Shown: positions 37,603 through 47,675, numbered from the stretch's first letter. The stretch: 64,000 nucleotides of DNA from Spirodela intermedia (GCA_902729315.2 LR746276.1:5148669-5212668), one strand, 5' to 3'. A program made the numbers and translations. Notes: generated by a model from the sequence alone, not told the origin.

Positions 37603-38049
37603 ATGGCCAGGGCAACTCTGGAGGGTTTCCGCGCCGTTGCTCGCGGCGGCGCCTCAACCTACGCCGTTCCCCCTGCTATGTTTCTCCTCTGCATGGTGGC
37701 CGCCTCGCTCTTCATCCTTTCGACGATTCTTTTCGCCTGTGGTCACAGCCACGAGAAGAAGAAGAAGAAGTCTAGCAGGAATGGCAACGTTACCTACTAC
37801 GGCAACGGCGGCCAGACAACGACCAGTTATGCCTACAGAGCCAACACCGGTGGCGGTGCTGCTAAGAGCAGTTACCCTGCCAGCGGTGCCGCCGTCGGCG
37901 CCGCAGCCGTCGTAGGCCTTGGCGTCGGCGTGGCCGTTGCCGCTGCTGCTAGCGACGTGGGTGGAGACGACTTCGGCGGAGGAGATGGGGGCGGCTGTGG
38001 TGGTGGGTGCGGCGGTTGTGGTGGTGGGTGCGGCGGCTGTGGCGGTTGA
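37603..38049 (+). CDS. array family type 1, long form: second hydrophobic Gly/Ala segment and Gly-Cys tail, 148 aa
   Basis: Same start (MARATLEGFRAVARGG) and helix (residues 21-47, STILFACG) as the copies at 14,231 and 19,338, then HSHEKKKKKSS. Unlike them it has an inserted region: residues 59-92 are Tyr/Thr/Asn/Gly-rich, and residues 93-117 are a strongly hydrophobic Gly/Ala/Val segment (VVGLGVGVAVAAAAS) like a glycine-zipper helix. An Asp/Gly linker and a tail of GGC/GGGC repeats (residues 126-148) follow. The protein may therefore cross the membrane twice. The start is set at 37,603 by the conserved leader CCACGGAATCAGAG. The longer upstream reading runs through a (CT)n tract and is not believable. 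Confidence 0.78.
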   Translation: MARATLEGFRAVARGGASTYAVPPAMFLLCMVAASLFILSTILFACGHSHEKKKKKSSRNGNVTYYGNGGQTTTSYAYRANTGGGAAKSSYPASGAAVGAAAVVGLGVGVAVAAAASDVGGDDFGGGDGGGCGGGCGGCGGGCGGCGG

Positions 38050-39080
38050 CTTTGTTCTCTGCCCCCAAAGCCAAATCCAGCCTGGAAAGAAGAAATACGT
38101 TGACTCCAATTCCAGATGATACAAAGACTTACCAGGGAAAATATCGGTTTGCTTTAGACACTCCACACTGCCAAGAAAACAGCTGTAAAAGTTTGCTACA
38201 TCATATCACAATAAAAGTTTCCACAAAATTTTCAGTCTGAAAAACGTAAAATGACTTTCGAAAGCTATCAGTTATATACACTTAATAATATCTATAATGG
38301 ATTGAATAATATCAGATAAACTATTATTTGATGCATCAACCTTAGTGTCTACATTATTTTCCTCAAAATTCCCAATAAAATTAATCCATAGAGAAGTTTT
38401 TTCCAATTTTTAATCTCCTAAATGGGTCCCATGTTAAGTTCTTTCCTGGCTTCAGGCTTAAGACGCGTGGGTCGTTACCTCTGCTGGGTTCTGCTCTCTT
38501 CCCACATCCCCGAATCAAGCGGCTAGACCAGCCCCGCCTTCTCCGTGTGTGGGGTTTATTCCAAAGCCTATATTAAGCTTTCCTTTCTGGCTTCGCTACG
38601 TTCGGTTCTGACCCAAAAAGGCCGGGCCTTGTTCCATGGAGTTTGACATTAGCCCGCCTATTAATCGTATAAGTTAGAAGTGGGTAAGTAACCATAAAGT
38701 TACATTTTTTTTATTCCATGGAAGAATAGCAAGTAGCCCGTCATATTTGTTCGAAGTGTTCTGATTCCATGTTAAAATTATGATGTAACCACAAGAAAAT
38801 AATGCGCTATATGGTACACATGATCCGCAGTTCATAACGTCGGCCCGCTAGAATTAACTCGAAAGCCACTCCTAACGTTACAGTCATGTTCTTTTCGTTG
38901 CTCCCTACTCTCCGGATCTAGCTGAAATATGAGCTGGTTGACGATCATCAATGGTAACAGAAGCTTACATCACTTTTTGCTCAGATGATGGCCGATGAAT
39001 TCATCCTGGTTTGGAAATTTTGCGTCATCATCATATTTACCGTCTAGAATTGTATATTCCTTTGAGAGATTCGCATCAGT
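38050..39080. other. 3' region and spacer of type-1/type-2 unit
   Basis: AATAAA at 38,210 lies in the same CATATCACAATAAAAG block as downstream of 19,338. 38,700-39,020 matches 14,640-15,000. The stretch 38,440-38,640 is not in the other copy and I recognise nothing in it. Confidence 0.6.
38210..38215 (+). terminator. poly(A) signal of the 37,603 gene
   Basis: AATAAA 161 bp after the stop, at the same place as in the 19,338 gene. Confidence 0.6.
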
Positions 39081-39294
39081 GAGGTTATTTTCTCAAAATT
39101 CGAAGCTTCGCTGTGGCTGCCTTGAACGGACAAGCTGTTGACCTGCTCGTCTACATAGGAAGAATTAGCCGGCGAAAATTGCCGTCTCTCTCTCTGAATC
39201 TTCGAGGCAAGGGTTCTAGCGGAAGTCAGAGAAGTGTGAAGCTTCCTTATAGGTTCCAACATGAAATATTTTATGTCGGTTTCGGATTAGACGG

Positions 39295-39318
39295 CAGCGC
39301 GTTCGAATCTCTATAAAG
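39295..39318 (+). promoter_or_regulatory. conserved type-2 core promoter
   Basis: GCAGCGCGTTCGAATC followed by a TATAAAG box at 39,312. The same GCGCGTTCGAATCTATA arrangement is at about 47,676-47,695 upstream of the 47,750 gene, and a decayed form lies near 15,628. Confidence 0.75.
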
Positions 39319-39369
39319 TCAATCCTTCTGTCTATCCAACTCCCAGGTGTCGATAAGAGGCGAAGAACG

Positions 39370-39642
39370 ATGGCCAGGGCCTTGTTGGCGGCCCATGGCG
39401 GCGTCGGCTCAACCTACGTTGTCACTGGGGCTCTCTTTCTCTTCTGCATGGTGGTGGCGTCTCTCTCTATCATTCCAACCATCCTCTTCGCGTGTGGTGA
39501 TGGTGGTACGAAGAAAAAGGCTAGCGGCTGCTGTAGCGGCGGCGGCGGCGGCGGCTGTGGGGGCGGCGGTGGGGGCGGCGGCTGCTGTGGTGGTGGGGGC
39601 GGCGGCTGTGGTGGCGGTGGCTGTGGTGGCGGTGGTGGTTAA
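39370..39642 (+). CDS. array family type 2: single-TM protein with Gly/Cys tail, 90 aa
   Basis: Residues 1-15 read MARALLAAHGGVGST. The helix is about residues 16-43 (ALFLFCMVVASLSIIPTILF, then ACG). A short GDGGTKKK follows, then a tail of Cys-Cys and long Gly runs broken by single or paired Cys, ending in TAA. Intronless. The ATG at 39,370 has the context AACGATGGCC shared by the type-2 and type-3 genes, 58 bp after a TATA box. The same unit contains the type-1 gene at 37,603 upstream, mirroring 14,231 + 15,708. The Gly codons are GGC/GGT repeats, so the tail is prone to slippage. Confidence 0.78.
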   Translation: MARALLAAHGGVGSTYVVTGALFLFCMVVASLSIIPTILFACGDGGTKKKASGCCSGGGGGGCGGGGGGGGCCGGGGGGCGGGGCGGGGG

Positions 39643-39922
39643 TGATGAACCTTCGGTCCTAAAACCTCTGGGCCCATTTGTGTCTGCTACTATCGACGAT
39701 GCTTTAATGCTGGTGAAGGCTAGAAAAAACGAGCATTTATCTCTGGGAAATATCGTATTTCCTATTATGGAAGGATTGTATCGGTGTCTTAAACTCGAGT
39801 AATCCCGAGACCCAATCAAGCCCATTAACGCATAATTTCCTTTTTAAGTATTTTTTAATCATCAGAGAGGTAAAGAACCTCATGTAGCCCCAGAACGAGC
39901 AGAGAGAAAAGAAGATAAAGTT
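39643..39922. other. 3' region of the 39,370 gene
   Basis: Contains the conserved type-2 3' block (CCTCTGGGCCCATTTGTGTC), which is also downstream of 47,750, 15,708 and 36,610. Confidence 0.6.
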
Positions 39923-40570
39923 TTGAGGGTTACCTCGTATCGCTCCGGAAGGAAAGGCCGTGAGGGTCAGTTATCCATCGCCATCCCCATCGCCGCCACT
40001 GCCGTCCGGCGTCCGCCGCCGTCCGTCATCCAGAATCCCCAGACACCGTCCTTCTGCCATCATCTGCCTTTCGCCCGCCGTTGTCCGCCGCTGCCGCCAT
40101 CTCCCGCCGTTTCAATCCACCGTCCGCCGTCATCCACCACTGCCCATCCGCCGCCGTCGATTCGATCGCCGCCGCAATCCACCGTCGCCACTGCCGCCGC
40201 CCGTCCGCCGCTCGGGTCTTCCGCCATACCGCCGCCCCCTCCGCCTGTTCTGCACGACCCATTCGTTCTCCCTTCCCACCGGTTAGGCTTAAAACCAACC
40301 CAGTTCGTGATACCACGAACCGCAGGCCCGAACCAGTCCGGCTTAGCCCGACCCCTACCCCCCCCCACTTCTCCCCGGCCCCAAACACGCTCTACCGCCT
40401 GGTTCGAGCCAAACCGCCGTTCCAGTCCGAACCATCTTGTACTGCCTGGTTCGCACCGGCCCGTGTCGCCGGTCCGAATCATTCCAGACCGCCTGGTCCG
40501 CGCCATCCCGCCTCGCCTGGTTCGACCCAGTCTATCCAATCAACCAGGCTAGCCGGTCTACGGTCAACGA
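39923..40570 (+). other. GC-rich, Pro/Ser/Arg-coding low-complexity stretch
   Basis: Open in several frames on both strands because of CCG/CGC repetition. The longest plus reading (209 codons) is Pro/Ser/Arg/Thr-rich without any recognisable domain. It sits at the left edge of the duplicated 40.6-45.8 kb block and the sequence CGGTCAACGACGTGGTCATCAG leads into it. It is probably part of an unidentified repeat rather than a gene. Confidence 0.35.
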
Positions 40571-40679
40571 CGTGGTCATCAGTTGGAGTATTATTAAGCC
40601 CTTTGGCATGAAGCAAAATAATAAAGTGTTGACTTCAAGGCTTCCAAATAATAATAGATTGTCCAACCTTTGTTAGAAG

Positions 40680-41889
40680 AGTTGGCATACTAAAATTATG
40701 ACCAAATCATTTTAATGAAAGGGTCCACTTAAATAAATTAAGATTTATTTATATATGATTACACGTTTCTTCAGATATTTTAATTTTAATTTTTTATATA
40801 GGTAAATATTTATCTTCATGTAAAATTTAATCCACATTTTTTTATAATAATATAAATGAAAATGCAAAGATATGTAGGTTTAAATAAAGTTCAATACCTA
40901 GCTATTTTGTTTTCTTGCCTTACATACCAAGTTAATTGATAACCTCCTTTATTTTCCAATTTGATCAGAAAATCATCGAAAATTTTCTGACAATTTTTTT
41001 TTTAGCAAATGGATCTAATTTCTGAGGTTACACCTAACTTGCTTAAAAGGACTGAATTACCCCTGAACTCAATTACCATTTTGTTGTTCCTCATGGCTGG
41101 GAGGGCAGGAAGAGGGAGGCCAATGATGCCTGACTTGAAGGAGAGGAGGTAGAGGAGCCCATCAGGATGGTAAAGGTAGAGACGCCCAATGGGGAAGAGG
41201 GGGAGAGAGAGAACGTAAGTGAAAATTAGTAGGGTCTTTCATGCACCAATCACCATATCCACACTAGAAACAAAAATCCATGCAGTCCACACTAACAGAT
41301 ATTTGTGAGGACAATTTATAGTTTCAAGGGTTATTTAGTCCTTTCACTAAGTGGAATTTTTTTAAAAATCGGTAAAATTAGATGGAATAGTATGCTATTT
41401 TTCAAAGAACAATGTGGCTTATGGATAGTCTAGTTGCTTTGTAGGCAGCTAAAATCAAATAACTCTTAAATAAGTACAAAAAACTTGGATAAATGCAAAT
41501 TTTCACGATAATGGCCACAGATAAAACACAATTTAGTATCTTTAATATTTATACACCATCATGTTTGTTATGTCTACAATCAAAGAACATGCATTTCCAA
41601 TGTATCCATGTACTCCCCTTGTTACTTCAATCACATGAATACTATTTTTGGAGTTTGAGAAATCTACAAAAATCGAACGAACTAGTAACACCCATGTTTG
41701 GAATCGTTACACCGCAAGATGGGGAGGCAAAGAGACAGCGAACAGCTAGTTCTAGAGTGGAGGATGTGAAGTAATAGACCTTGTCGCCGCCACTACAACA
41801 ACACTACCACCACCCCCACCTCATCAGCCACCACATCGACCTTCTCTCTCTCCACACCATTTGCTCATGCAGTCACCACAGAGGCGGGC
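40680..41889 (+). repeat. segmental duplication block A, copy 1
   Basis: AT-rich block homologous to 48,309-48,878 (partial) and 52,430-53,609 (full). Shared landmarks are GGCATACTAAAATTATGACC, GACAATTTATAGTTTCAAGG, TATTTAGTCCTTTCACTAA, GCTTATGGATAGTC and TCTAGAGTGGAGGATGT. It precedes each type-3 gene block. No ORF stands out. Confidence 0.85.
41885..41889 (+). repeat. left target-site duplication of solo LTR 1
   Basis: CGGGC; the right flank at 43,944-43,948 is CGGAC. Confidence 0.65.
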
Positions 41890-42151
41890 TGATGGCGAGC
41901 AAGACCCGTCTCCATCAGCTCAGGAGACACCGGCAGTCCGAGTTCAGCTCGATCGACGTGCAAAGACGAAGGAGCCTGGCTTTCACTACACGGCCTAGCC
42001 CTTTGGGACAACGACATTCCACCTCCGCGACGACGACGAGCTCGAGCTCACCCTTATCTTTCTTGGTATTTTCACATTGACTTGTTGAACCTCGTGTTTG
42101 TGTGTTAGCGGGCCCAATTCTATGTGTGTGTTGTTATTTGTCTCCCTTTCT

Positions 42152-42345
42152 TTAGGGTTTTATTGGGTCTCTCTTTGAGGCCCAATTAAAACCCTAAGGG
42201 GGGGACCTATGTGTCTTTCTTTTTGGGCCTCTTTTGGGGCTTATTTGGGTCTTCATTTGAGGCCCACTTAAGAACCAGAAGAGGGCCCTCCTCTTTCTCC
42301 TTTTAGGGGAGCTTATTGGGTCTCTCTTTAAGAGGCCCAATAAGC
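42152..42345 (+). repeat. cluster of inverted repeats in solo LTR 1
   Basis: TTAGGGTTTTATTGGG pairs with CCCAATTAAAACCCTAA across a short loop (42,152-42,200). GGGGAGCTTATTGGG pairs with GCCCAATAAGCCCC (about 42,306-42,350). The same hairpins are present in the second LTR at 59,886-60,085. Confidence 0.75.
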
Positions 42346-43150
42346 CCCTTTTGTAGCCTTGTGGCTTATGGGCTTGAGGGTCTCAAGTGGGCCACCCCCC
42401 CTTAGCCCACTTGTGGGCCCCCATATAAGGGGAGGTAGGACCCCCCCTCAAAAGAGCGCCGTATTTTTGAGAGAGATTATCGTTTTCAGAGTACCTTCTC
42501 CGTGATCTAGGATAGGGAGGGAAGGAGGAAGAGGAAGGCCGTCGATACCCCCTTCGAGGACTTCGTTCCTCGTGACGCTGCTGCCCGAGAAGTCCCGCCG
42601 CCGCCTGAGACCACTGCCGCCGCCGGCCATCTCATTGCCGCCCGGGAGCTCGCCGCCGTCACCGGACGAAACGGTCGTGGTTGCCGCTGCAGCCGCCGCC
42701 GCCTCTGCTGGAACCCCGTCACGCCGTCGTGACGAAAGGGGCTCGCTTCGCCTCGCTACGAGCCGTCGCCGAGCACTCCGCCGGAGTCTCTCGACTCCTG
42801 GTTCGACTGCCGCCTCTTCCTCCGGAACTCCACCATAAACTCGCCGGAGCCGCCCTCCGCCGCTCCGCCCAGTCGCTGGCCGTTCGCCGACGAACGCCGA
42901 CCTGCCGCCGACGTCGGAAGAGACCCTGCAGCCGTGCCGACGAGCCAGAACCAGTCCCAGCTCCTCACAGGCCCCCGCCGGAGTTTCAAGACGCTCCGCC
43001 ACCGTCGCGCCGTTTCCGGCGCCGCTTAGACCAGGAGAGCTCAACCCTCCCTGGTATAGTCGGCCGGATCGTCTCCTTTCTGCTCCGCTTCCCGACGCCG
43101 CCAGAGAGGCCGATCCTTCCGGCGACGGTTGGGCTTCCGCCCCAACCGCC

Positions 43151-43270
43151 GACGCTCGGCCTTCCCGCCGAAGCGCCGCTGACGCTCGGCATTCCCGCCG
43201 AAGCGCCGCAGACGCTCGGCATTCCCGCCGAAGCGCCGCAGACGCTCGGCCTTCCCGCCGAAGCGCTGCC
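43151..43270 (+). repeat. 30-bp tandem repeat, four copies
   Basis: Units start at 43,151, 43,181, 43,211 and 43,241, each beginning GACGCTCGGC and continuing with TTCCCGCCGAAGCGC. The sister LTR has a single unit at about 60,867. Confidence 0.92.
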
Positions 43271-43948
43271 GCCGCGCGCGCCCCGCGCGCCGGCTCCTGC
43301 GTGCCCTAGGGCCGCCGCGCGGCTTGCCTCCCGCGCCCGCTAGCGTGCCATTCGGCCCACCAGCGGGCCCACGCCCGCGCCGACCGTGCCACGCCTTACG
43401 ACGACGGCTACGGCAACTCTCGACCAGGACCGACCGTCGATGCTGAGCATCGCTCTTCACCGGACGTCCCTGCCTTCGTCGGATCTCCGCTCCGTCACGA
43501 CCCGCCGGGCTACGCAGCCCTGAAGGTTAGCTCCGTACCCCTTCTTACTTAAGTTTAATTATCTTTCGAAGGGTTTTCTCGGCTCGTCTCTACCGCCATC
43601 AGGAGCACGTAGACAGGATAGGACAGGTTATCGGATCGTGACTTCCGACGTTGCGCCAGACTCGTCACAGTTCGTGAGCTGCAGCCCTAGGCTACTTCAC
43701 GACGACAGTTCTGCCGTCTGTCCGGACGTGGACCGAGAGGGCCTCTCACTTACCATCGTCGAGTGTTTCCCCGGGTTGTCCTGGGTTGATCACGTATATT
43801 GGTACGCCTGCCTGTGCTTAAGTTACGTGGTCAGACCTAGAGTCTAGGGTCCAAACCTTCTTATCAGATCGGTCCGACTGCCCCATCTCGGGACTCGAGT
43901 TTCATTGATCCGGTACAGGGGGTTCTCGCCCCGTCCTGCATCACGGAC

Positions 43949-44440
43949 CTCAGTGCAACTGAAAGAGGCCAGCTCGGACGGCTTGCCTCGTCAGGCATGT
44001 TGTGTTACTTCTGGGGAGAAAATTTAGACTCATGTTTTTCTTTATGTGCAAGGATAACAAGGATATTTTTTTAATAAATATTGATGTCGATTTAATCACA
44101 AAAATATATCAGAATTTGCTCAGATCGGAGATATGCTTCACAGTTCATATACTGATCTTGAATTCACCCACAGGTCACATTTCTCTATCCTTGCTTCTTG
44201 ATCAAGCTGATCATGTGCCGTTTAATGACCGCACGTATTTTAGAGAAGAGATCGCCGACTGTGGTCAACGGCTGCATCCAGATTCAGAAAGTTCTCGTGA
44301 ATATCTCGTTTTTCTACGACTCCAGGAAATTACAGTTTTTCAACCTCAAACATTTTTTCCCTGTAAATGTAAGACTTTAACCTGTTAAGTACGATATCTT
44401 GACAGCCTATATGAACGGAACAAGTTCTGTACCTTTGTAG
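43949..44440 (+). repeat. segmental duplication block B, copy 1 (upstream part)
   Basis: Matches 48,879-49,280 and 62,660-63,040, with landmarks GGCCAGCTCGGACGGCTTGCC, TGCAAGGATAACAAG and AATATTGATGTCGATTTA. It leads into the type-3 promoter. Confidence 0.85.
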
Positions 44441-44453
44441 TGATTACGTTGGC

Positions 44454-44468
44454 GGTCAAACCTTTGAC
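44454..44468 (+). promoter_or_regulatory. palindromic W-box pair in type-3 promoter
   Basis: GGTCAAACCTTTGAC: two inverted TTGAC cores, the binding motif of WRKY factors (family knowledge). Conserved at 63,070 but mutated at the matching place before the 49,623 gene. Confidence 0.55.
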
Positions 44469-44696
44469 TCCGGCATACAATAGTCAGAGAAAAGCCATAG
44501 GTGGGAAATTTTACTTCCTCTTTGACTTCCTATCTGTTTATTCCGCATTTTCGTCTCTCCCTTCCTCGCTGGCCCCTTTCCGGTTAGTGTTTAATGCTTC
44601 GGAGACACGAAATCGGTATGATCCGTACCTTCGCAGTGAGTTCCATGAAGAGACGTTCATGATCACGGCAGATGAGACCTCCTGCACATTCAAATC

Positions 44697-44704
44697 TATA
44701 AATA
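44697..44704 (+). promoter_or_regulatory. TATA box of type-3 gene at 44,751
   Basis: TATAAATA lies 54 bp before the ATG; identical context at 63,313. Confidence 0.7.
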
Positions 44705-44750
44705 TGAATCAAAACTCCTCTCTTTGAAACGCGGAAAGAGTTGAAGAACG

Positions 44751-45206
44751 ATGGTCAGGGCCTTGTTAGACGCTTACGGCTCGGCTGCCCACGGCGGTGG
44801 CGGCTCAACCTACACAGTCTCCGGGACTCTCCTTCTCTTCTGCATGGTCGTGGCGTCTCTATCCATCATTCCGACCATCCTCTTCGCCTGCAGTCACAGC
44901 GAAAGAAAGAAGAGGGAGAAGGAGATGAAGGAGATGAAGAAGAGGGAGAAGGAAATGAAGAAGATGAAGAAGAATAAGAAGAAATCTCGCGCCTACGAAA
45001 GTGACTACGGTGCAGGCTCCTGGTGCAGTTGCTGTGATGGCGGGGGAGACGGAGGTGGTGATGGTGGTGATGGTGGTGACGGAGGCGGTGACGGTGGAGG
45101 CGGTGACGGTGGCGGCGGTGGCGGTGACGGTGGCGGCGGTGGCGGCGGAGGCTGTGGAGGCGGCGGTGGAGGCGGAGGCTGTGGCGGCGGCGGTGGGGCG
45201 AGCTAA
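44751..45206 (+). CDS. array family type 3: single-TM protein with Lys/Glu/Met linker and Gly-rich tail, 151 aa
   Basis: MVRALLDAYGSAAHGGGGST, a helix at residues 23-47 (LLLFCMVVASLSIIPTILFA, then Cys-Ser), and then a highly charged linker at 51-80 made of REKEMKKMKK-type decapeptide repeats that should be helical and rod-like. Next comes a conserved block (ESDYGAGSWCSCCD, residues 83-96) and a Gly-rich tail with periodic Asp changing to Cys, ending Gly-Ala-Ser-TAA. Intronless. The start is supported by the identical AACGATGGTCAGG context in three copies and a TATA box 54 bp upstream. Here the helix ends Cys-Ser instead of the usual Cys-Gly. A linker lying directly next to the membrane fits the positive-inside rule with the tail in the cytosol (inference). 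Function unknown. Confidence 0.78.
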   Translation: MVRALLDAYGSAAHGGGGSTYTVSGTLLLFCMVVASLSIIPTILFACSHSERKKREKEMKEMKKREKEMKKMKKNKKKSRAYESDYGAGSWCSCCDGGGDGGGDGGDGGDGGGDGGGGDGGGGGGDGGGGGGGGCGGGGGGGGCGGGGGAS

Positions 45207-45391
45207 TCCTATTTTCCTGGAGCCACTCACCGGCTCCAGCTTGATCTGCCCCTTGACCATCTTCCTCGATGCACCGTCAGAGGGACAGAGTTTAGGCAAC
45301 GGTTGTTTCCGAATTCAGCAGTTTAAAAATTCGTACGCAAACCTTTTTGTTCTAAAAACATGTGCATTTTAAGCCCCCAATAGTCATGCTG

Positions 45392-45392
<1 letters not shown>

Positions 45393-45426
<34 letters not shown>
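45393..45426 (+). repeat. (CT)n tract after type-3 gene
   Basis: A CT run about 190 bp downstream of the stop. The 49,623 copy has a much longer CT tract at the same place. Confidence 0.9.
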
Positions 45427-45427
<1 letters not shown>

Positions 45428-45429
45428 CC

Positions 45430-45800
45430 TCACTTATCTAAATCGTTAGGAAGAATTCTTCGACTTGGTTGATCCGGTGTTAATCTCTCTCGCCATTCCC
45501 TAAAGATTTTACGGCCAATACTTAATTACAATGTCAGACTCGACTACATTACATCAGATGTGGCTTCTCCTCCTCTCACATCAAGATCTCCACTCGTCCA
45601 CAGAAAGAGTATAATGTGAGAAATCATGGCCAGGGCACCGACGGTGCAGGACGTGGCGGCGGTTCCCCGGAAGGCGCCGGTGGCGGCGGCCAAGATGTGG
45701 CTGGGCTTCGGGCGGCGGCTGTGTGATGGGGATTGATGCGCTCTCCTTCCATTAAGTGGGTCGGTCGGATAAGGATCACGCGAGTTAACTAGTCAAAGCT
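45430..45800 (+). repeat. segmental duplication block C, copy 1
   Basis: Homologous to 51,632-52,140 and, at the window edge, 63,950-64,000 (shared TCGTTAGGAAGAA, CTTGGTTGATCCGGTGTT and AATTACAATGTCAGAC). Confidence 0.8.
45626..45736 (+). CDS. possible micro-ORF, 36 aa, in block C
   Basis: A GC-rich ORF in AT-rich surroundings: ATGGCCAGGGCACCG, ending Leu-Cys-Asp-Gly-Asp-TGA. It reads MARAPTVQDVAAVPRKAPVA then an Arg/Trp/Gly-rich end. The first four residues resemble the array genes, but there is no transmembrane helix. The homologous sequence at 51,963 has ATA instead of ATG and indels, so coding is not conserved. It may be a decayed relic of something longer or not a gene at all. Confidence 0.25.
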   Translation: MARAPTVQDVAAVPRKAPVAAAKMWLGFGRRLCDGD

Positions 45801-47480
45801 TCTAACCGCAAAATGATTCCGTACATTTGACTTTTAATTCGGCATAACATTTCGAGACTCCAAATTATTATGATATCTACTCATTACCATAATGGCATCT
45901 GCATTGCGGGGATAAAAATTCAAACAATACGGAAAATGTTTTTTCATAAATATTAAAGACGTAATTATTATTCAAGGAAAAACTGTTTTAGAAATGTTGG
46001 AGATGGCTCGAGGACTCTATAGGCTCAAATCTAACACATATTCAGAACCGATTTACGGTCATTTCCTATGTTCTCTCGTACATCAGCATGACATTGGTTC
46101 TACCCATTGTTTGATTCAACCTTTTGTTGGGCTCCAAGACAATCCTAAGATGATTCCTTCTTTTTTTTTTCATGTAACAATAATCATAGAGAATCGCTAT
46201 CACGATTCCAATCATAAAACACAGAATAGGAACCAATCTTAACCTTGTTTATAAACCTATTAAATATTCAAATTTCACCATAAGCTTTCGACTTGAAAAA
46301 AACGTTAAACTTAACCAAAAAATTGTTTCACTTGAACAATCTTTCCATTATTTTAATTTGGCTGGAAGATTTTTCCAACCTAGAGAGGCTTTGATTTCTG
46401 TACCTTTATCCATCGTCTCTTCTAATCCCCATCTATTTAATTAACAAGCGTCCATGCTTGAGATCAACTTTCTACTATTACCTTAATTTTTTATGTCACC
46501 TTTGGCTGTGTAAAACCTTCAGATCTTTGATGGCAACTCAGTGCCAAAGATGGACCCGATTTAAAAAGAAAACTGGGTCTTTTAAATCATCGAAAACTAT
46601 AGTGTAGCATATGAGAAAAAATAAAGTCATTATAGGCATAAAGATTCAATATGGTTTTAAGAGTAGCTCATAAAAGAGATGAAAAGTTCTGCAAAAATGA
46701 GTTCATGCTTAAATTTTTCTTGCAACAAAAACGAGGGTTCAAAAGACCTAGAGGGATAAAAAGAGGAAGGATTTCTTGAAGAGAATCGAAGATTCCATCA
46801 GGCAATTCTACCCCATCTCTCTTAGTTTGTGACCCTGTTTAGAGAGATATAGATGCTCAAGTATGGGACTCAACAAAACTAGTCTACCAATAGGTCTGGT
46901 GCGTTTGACCCGGTGATATCTAGACTAGTCAAAATATAATAGAAATAAAAATAAATGATGGAAGGAAGCTTTTTTATGAATTAAAAAGTGATAATTAATG
47001 ATAGAAATAATTCCCTTTTAAATCATCCCATAGCTACGTCAAATAAGTTTGTATCCAAATCATTATGATCACTTGGGCCCATAAGAAATGGTTTAATCTT
47101 TCATCCGTACTTGGAGCCCAGATCCTATGACTTGGACTAGTAGGACTCGGTAGAGAGCATTGAAAAATTTAGGAATTTGAACATACGACAAGGTTGGGAC
47201 AAATCCCCTCCCAGAGAGGGACCAAGCACTACGTGGTCACACGAAATTTTTTCTCTCTGAGCAGATGCGTCGTCTCTGAGTAGAAGTGGCGAGAGATGCT
47301 CTATGAACACCATACTTCTGCCTCTTTGCAAAGCTGGAACTTTGGCTCAGGGCGATCGCTCGTATCCTGAGGAACAAGAACTGGAGGACTCTACTCACTA
47401 TTCACTTACTTTTGAATAGATGTTCAAACATAAACAGATTTCATGGGAAAATAAGGAGATCCAGTTCGCTAAACAGCATG
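45801..47480. other. intergenic spacer, no gene recognised
   Basis: AT-rich unique-looking sequence. I see no known coding family, RNA gene or repeat in it. Confidence 0.5.
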
Positions 47481-47675
47481 AAAATGAATCTCTGACTCTT
47501 TATAAACCTTATTTCGCTCGTCTACGAAGGAAAAATTAAACGGCGAAAAGTTCCCTCTCTCTCTCTCTATCTCTGAATCTTCGCGGCAAGGCTTCTAGCG
47601 GAAGTCAGAGAAACGTGCAGCTTCGTTATAGGCTCCAACATAAAATAATTTATATCGGTTTCGGATTAGGCGCCA

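Larger units (their letters stand above)
41890..43943 (+). mobile_element. solo LTR 1 (about 2.05 kb, GC-rich)
   Basis: Starts TGATGGCGAGC and ends CCTGCATCA. It is homologous end to end with 59,623-61,607. Flanks are CGGGC and CGGAC. The paralogous blocks at 48,873 and 53,601 run straight through the same site (GCGGGCCTTAGTG) without it, which proves insertion. It contains a TATA-like CCATATAAGGGG at about 42,421, a cluster of hairpin-forming repeats at 42,150-42,420, a GC-rich region open in several frames (42,540-43,400) with no recognisable domain, and a 30-bp tandem repeat. No internal retroelement genes are attached. Confidence 0.85.

Noticed and set aside
39923-40552. 209-codon Pro/Ser/Arg ORF
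   Set aside because: Low complexity, open on both strands, with no domain, conserved start or promoter. More likely GC-rich repeat sequence.
42152-42200. TTTAGGG-like motifs resembling telomere repeats
   Set aside because: Single TTAGGG occurrences within a hairpin, with no tandem array.
43151-43270. CRISPR-like regular repeats
   Set aside because: Directly adjacent 30-bp units without spacers, in a plant LTR. It is a tandem repeat.
42448-43460. Overlapping long ORFs in the GC-rich part of solo LTR 1
   Set aside because: They are interrupted or shifted in the sister LTR (60,290-61,120) and have no recognisable domain. They are LTR sequence.
37654-45372. Long alternative-frame ORFs (Ala/Val/Thr-rich or Pro/Arg-rich) over the Gly-coding tails on both strands
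   Set aside because: Repeated GGC/GGT codons stay open in several frames. These ORFs lack a conserved start and change completely between copies.
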